Below are positions 51,442-54,672 of a stretch of DNA of 54,672 bases, in pieces. The stretch is from JBCCEJ01 sp039030335 (GTDB lineage: Bacteria > Pseudomonadota > Gammaproteobacteria > HK1): the NCBI GenBank assembly GCA_039030335.1, contig JBCCEJ010000036.1, positions 1-54,672 of the forward strand, given 5' to 3'. Below the pieces are notes generated by a model. That model was not told where the DNA came from. It did no database searches and saw only the letters and a list, made by a program, of their open reading frames with translations. The position numbers were made by a program, and so were the translations under genes. Within the stretch, counting starts at the first letter, position 1. Each line of letters begins with the position of its first letter.

Positions 51442-52467
51442 ATGGCACAGAAGATCCCGGCTACCGTCATCACCGGCTTTCTGGGCGCCGGAAAGACCAG
51501 CTTGATTCGCCACCTGCTCGCGAATGCGGACGGCCGCCGGATCGCCCTCATCATCAACGAGTTCGGCGAGATCGGCGTCGACGGCGACATCCTGCAAAGT
51601 TGTGGAATCGAAGGCTGTGACGACGAGTCGGTCGTGGAGCTGACCAATGGCTGCCTTTGCTGCACGGTTGCCGATGACTTCGTGCCGACGATGCAGATGC
51701 TGCTGGACCGGGATGATCCGCCGGAACATATCGTCATCGAGACGTCGGGGCTGGCCTTGCCAAAGCCGCTCATCACCGCATTCAACTGGCCGGACATCCG
51801 CACCCGGATGACGGTCGACGGGGTGGTGACCGTCGTCGATGCGGGCGCGGTCGAAGCAGGCCTGTTCGCGCCGGATCCCGATGCCGTGCAGGCGCAGCGT
51901 GAGGCTGACGAAGCGCTCGACCACGAAAGCCCGCTCGAAGAGCTGTTCGAAGAGCAGCTCGGGGCGGCGGATCTCGTGATCCTGAACAAGACCGACCTGC
52001 TAAACGATCCGGCGCTGGTCATGGATCGGGTCAACGCGGAACTCAGACCCGGCATCCAGATCGTACGAGCCGCTTACGGCGAAGTGGCGCCCACGGTGCT
52101 GCTGGGTCTGGACGCGGCGGCGGAAGACGACCTCGAAAGCCGGCCGTCCCACGTCGACGACGGCGAAGAACACGACCACGACGACTTCGTGTCGTTTGCT
52201 GTCGAGATGCCATCAGAGGCGACACCGGAGCCGCTGATCACCCGGCTTACGGACACGATCCGCACCCATGGGATCCTGCGCGTCAAAGGCTCGGTGGCGG
52301 TTACCGGTAAGCCGATGCGACTGCTCGTACAGGCCGTTGGCGACCGCGTCGCACACTACTACGACCGGGACTGGCTGGCCGACGAGCCCCGCACTACCCG
52401 ACTTGTAGTGATCGGCGAGACCGGACTCGACGAAGTAGCGATTCGCGCCGCGCTGGCTGCGAGCTGA
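51442..52467 (+). CDS. cobW: CobW-like G3E GTPase
   Basis: A 341-residue metallochaperone-type GTPase. P-loop TGFLGAGKTSLIRHLL, the metal-binding GCLCC (CxCC) motif, LIINEFGEIGVDGD, VIETSGLALPKP and the specificity motif LNKTDL are all present. A His/Asp/Glu-rich stretch (GEEHDHDD) precedes the CobW C-terminal domain. CobW is proposed to deliver Co(II) to the aerobic cobaltochelatase CobN-CobST, and the cobN gene follows directly, so this is the cobalt branch of the G3E family. Confidence 0.94.
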   Translation: MAQKIPATVITGFLGAGKTSLIRHLLANADGRRIALIINEFGEIGVDGDILQSCGIEGCDDESVVELTNGCLCCTVADDFVPTMQMLLDRDDPPEHIVIETSGLALPKPLITAFNWPDIRTRMTVDGVVTVVDAGAVEAGLFAPDPDAVQAQREADEALDHESPLEELFEEQLGAADLVILNKTDLLNDPALVMDRVNAELRPGIQIVRAAYGEVAPTVLLGLDAAAEDDLESRPSHVDDGEEHDHDDFVSFAVEMPSEATPEPLITRLTDTIRTHGILRVKGSVAVTGKPMRLLVQAVGDRVAHYYDRDWLADEPRTTRLVVIGETGLDEVAIRAALAAS

Positions 52468-52529
52468 CAGTATCGCCGTAGCATCCCCGAGCCATCCCCG
52501 AGCCGCCCGATGAGCCGGACCGCGTTCTG

Positions 52530-54672
52530 ATGCACCTGTTGCAAGCCAAAGCCGGCTCGGTGTCCGACGGCTCGGAAGCCGTCGATCTCGGGCAGACACC
52601 GGGCGACATCGTCTTTCTGACGGCCGCCGATACTGAAATCGCGTCGATGGCGCTGGCGCGACGCCGGTGCGGCCCATCGTTTCCGAGCGTGCGGGTCGCA
52701 AACTACCTGCAGCTCTCGCACCCGATGTCGGTGGACCTTTACGTCGAGCAGATCGTCGGGCAGGCGAAACTGGTCGTCGCACGACTACTCGGCGGACGGA
52801 GCTACTGGAGCTACGGGGTCGAGCAGATCGCTGAAGGCTGCCGGCGGCACGCGGTACCGGTCGCCTTTTTGCCAGGGGACGATCAGCCCGATGAAGACCT
52901 GAGCGAAAGCTCGACGGTCGATTCGGCCACCTATCACCGTCTGTGGCAATACTGTATTCACGGCGGCCCGGACAACGCCTACCAGTTCCTGCAGTGCGCG
53001 GCCGACAGCGCCGGATTCGGAACCGACTGGCTGGAACCGAGGCCATTGCTACGCGCCGGTATCTACTGGCCCACACTCGAAACACCCGACCTGGTTCAGC
53101 TGCGCACACAATGGCGTGCGGGTGCGCCGGTCGCCGCCATCGTGTTCTATCGGGCGTTGTTGCAGGCGTCGAATCTCTCGCCGGTGGACGCGCTTATCGA
53201 CGCGCTCGCCGAACTCGGCGTCAACGCACTGCCAATCTTCTGCGCCAGCCTCAAAGACCCGCTGTCAGCGGAACTTATCGAGACTCTGCTCGACGAGAGC
53301 GGCGCAGGCGTAATCCTGAACACCACGGGTTTCGCCGTTTCGAGCCCTGGACAACGCCGCAAAGCAACTCCGTTTGATGCCGCGTGCTGCCCGGTCCTGC
53401 AGGTGGTGCTCGCAAGCGGCACCGAGTCGGGATGGCGAACGGAAACCCGCGGCCTTTCCGCCCGCGATATCGCGATGAACGTCGCGCTGCCGGAAGTGGA
53501 TGGCCGCGTATTGTCACGCGCGATCGCGTTCAAGGCCGAGGCGGAGTTCGACGCGCTCTGCGAGTGTGCGATCGTCAATCATGCCGTCGAACCGAGCCGC
53601 GTTCAGTTCGTCGCGGCGCTCGCCGCCAACTGGCTGCACCTGCGGGCGGCGCCACCGTCGGCGCGGCGCGTGGCGCTGGTGCTCGCGAATTACCCCAACC
53701 GCGACGGACGCCTCGGCAACGGCGTTGGTCTGGATACGCCCGCTGGCACTGTCAATGCGCTGCGCGCGCTGGCCGCGAACGGCTTTGACGTCGACCAGAT
53801 CCCGCCTGACGGCGACGCGCTCATCGCACACCTGATGGCAGGTCCGACCAACGCCGCCACCGACGGGCGCGAAATTCGCGAAACGCTGACTGCGGATGAT
53901 TACCACACTTACTTCGAGCGCCTGCCTGACGCTTTGCAGGCCGCCGTGACCGCACGCTGGGGTGCGCCAGAAGACGATCCGTTTTATCTCATGGACGGCC
54001 AGGCCTTCGCGCTGCCGGTATTGCGCTGCGGGTCAGCAATCGTCGGCCTGCAGCCGGCGCGCGGCTACAACATCAATCCGACTGAGACCTACCACGACCC
54101 CGATCTCGTGCCGCCGCATGGCTACTTTGCGTTCTACCTGTGGCTGCGCCATCACGCCGGCGTGCACGCAGTCGTGCACATGGGGAAACACGGCAACCTC
54201 GAATGGCTCCCGGGCAAGGCGCTGGCATTATCCGAGGCGTGCTATCCCGAGGCGCTGCTCGGCCCGATGCCGCACGTCTACCCGTTCATCGTCAATGACC
54301 CGGGGGAAGGCACGCAGGCGAAGCGCCGCGCACAGGCTGTCATCATCGACCATCTGACCCCGCCGCTGACGCGCGCGGAGTCGTACGGCCCGCTGGCCGA
54401 ACTGGAACGACTGGTCGACGAGTACTACGAGGCCTCGGGCGTGGATCCCCGTCGCCTCGCTTTGTTGCGCCGTGAGATTCTCGAACTCGCCAACCGCGAG
54501 GGACTCGCGAGCGACTGCGGTATCGTCGCCGAGGACGCGCCCGACGACGCCCTCGGCAAGCTCGACAACTACCTCTGCGAGTTGAAGGAACTGCAGATAC
54601 GCGACGGCCTGCACATCTTCGGCGAGAGCCCCACCGGGCCGCAGCTGACCGATCTGCTGGTCGCGTTGACCC
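52530..54672 (+). CDS. cobN: aerobic cobaltochelatase large subunit (partial, runs off the window)
   Basis: The first 714 or so codons of a protein that is normally about 1,250 residues or more. The N-terminal region (LLQAKAGSVSDGSEAVD, GDIVFLTAADTEIASM) and the strongly conserved block near residue 550 (VVHMGKHGNLEWLPGKALALSE, then ACYPEALLGPMPHVYPFIVNDPGEG) identify CobN/BchH-type chelatases. It inserts cobalt into hydrogenobyrinic acid a,c-diamide with ATP and CobST. The ATG at 52530 is inferred from frame and family; it overlaps a short upstream ATG frame that ends at once. The 3' end lies outside. Confidence 0.95.
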   Translation, partial: MHLLQAKAGSVSDGSEAVDLGQTPGDIVFLTAADTEIASMALARRRCGPSFPSVRVANYLQLSHPMSVDLYVEQIVGQAKLVVARLLGGRSYWSYGVEQIAEGCRRHAVPVAFLPGDDQPDEDLSESSTVDSATYHRLWQYCIHGGPDNAYQFLQCAADSAGFGTDWLEPRPLLRAGIYWPTLETPDLVQLRTQWRAGAPVAAIVFYRALLQASNLSPVDALIDALAELGVNALPIFCASLKDPLSAELIETLLDESGAGVILNTTGFAVSSPGQRRKATPFDAACCPVLQVVLASGTESGWRTETRGLSARDIAMNVALPEVDGRVLSRAIAFKAEAEFDALCECAIVNHAVEPSRVQFVAALAANWLHLRAAPPSARRVALVLANYPNRDGRLGNGVGLDTPAGTVNALRALAANGFDVDQIPPDGDALIAHLMAGPTNAATDGREIRETLTADDYHTYFERLPDALQAAVTARWGAPEDDPFYLMDGQAFALPVLRCGSAIVGLQPARGYNINPTETYHDPDLVPPHGYFAFYLWLRHHAGVHAVVHMGKHGNLEWLPGKALALSEACYPEALLGPMPHVYPFIVNDPGEGTQAKRRAQAVIIDHLTPPLTRAESYGPLAELERLVDEYYEASGVDPRRLALLRREILELANREGLASDCGIVAEDAPDDALGKLDNYLCELKELQIRDGLHIFGESPTGPQLTDLLVALT

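Noticed and set aside
1..54672. CRISPR arrays, insertion sequences, tRNA genes and prophage
   Set aside because: No regularly spaced repeats, transposase or integrase genes, cloverleaf sequences or phage structural genes were seen.

Overview
The window is GC-rich, densely packed chromosomal DNA from a proteobacterium, most likely a gammaproteobacterium. That assignment is an inference from the type I DAHP synthase with an aromatic leader peptide, the CYP153-like P450, the Pseudomonas-like mixed cob gene set and the tandem glycine riboswitch. No rRNA, tRNA, CRISPR array, transposase or integrase was recognised, and gene style is uniform from end to end.

Layout. (1) 1-12.4 kb, nearly all minus strand: a DUF3429 membrane protein, a dimethylglycine/sarcosine dehydrogenase-like flavoprotein, a ThDP enzyme, a rhodanese (plus strand), a membrane class III nucleotide cyclase, a ferredoxin/CYP153-like P450 pair, a VOC protein, an SDR, a CmcJ/NvfI-like oxygenase and a translationally coupled pair of unknown genes. 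(2) 12.4-14.3 kb: a regulatory region that appears to encode a structured minus-strand RNA with its own promoter and terminator. Divergent from it is a 26-codon leader peptide ending in Trp-Ala-Ala-Tyr-Tyr-Phe-Phe-Tyr ahead of DAHP synthase. (3) 14.3-31.5 kb: a catabolic and detoxification region with a D-threonine aldolase-like protein, two GSTs, an amidohydrolase, a metallophosphoesterase, an alpha/beta hydrolase, an LLM flavin monooxygenase plus crotonase, a PHP protein, a Baeyer-Villiger monooxygenase and an acyl-CoA ligase. Here too are a HisRS of the Bacteroidetes/eukaryote-like type and a tandem glycine riboswitch in front of a DadA-like amino-acid oxidase. (4) 31.6-54.7 kb: a large cobalamin locus (cobB, cbiD, cobK, MFS transporter, cobM, cbiG-cobJ fusion, cobI, cobL, cobH, cobD, cobQ, cobO, cobU, cobW and a cobN that runs off the end). 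It is interrupted by a pseudouridine synthase preceded by a structured 194-nt element, an intradiol dioxygenase-like protein, a crotonase, a sulfatase and a YciI-like protein.

How it fits together. The cob genes cover corrin-ring methylation from precorrin-2, contraction, amidation, adenosylation and nucleotide-loop activation. They mix anaerobic-type genes (cbiD, cbiG) with aerobic-type ones (cobN, cobK, cobW). The oxygenases, CoA ligase and crotonases suggest oxidation of hydrophobic or alicyclic carbon compounds, but no substrate can be read from sequence.

The most unusual signals are RNA-level: the aromatic leader peptide whose Tyr/Phe codons double as the U-tract of an intrinsic-terminator-like hairpin (13.10-13.18 kb); the minus-strand structured RNA at 12.64-12.95 kb; and the closed structured element at 36.29-36.48 kb directly before the pseudouridine synthase.
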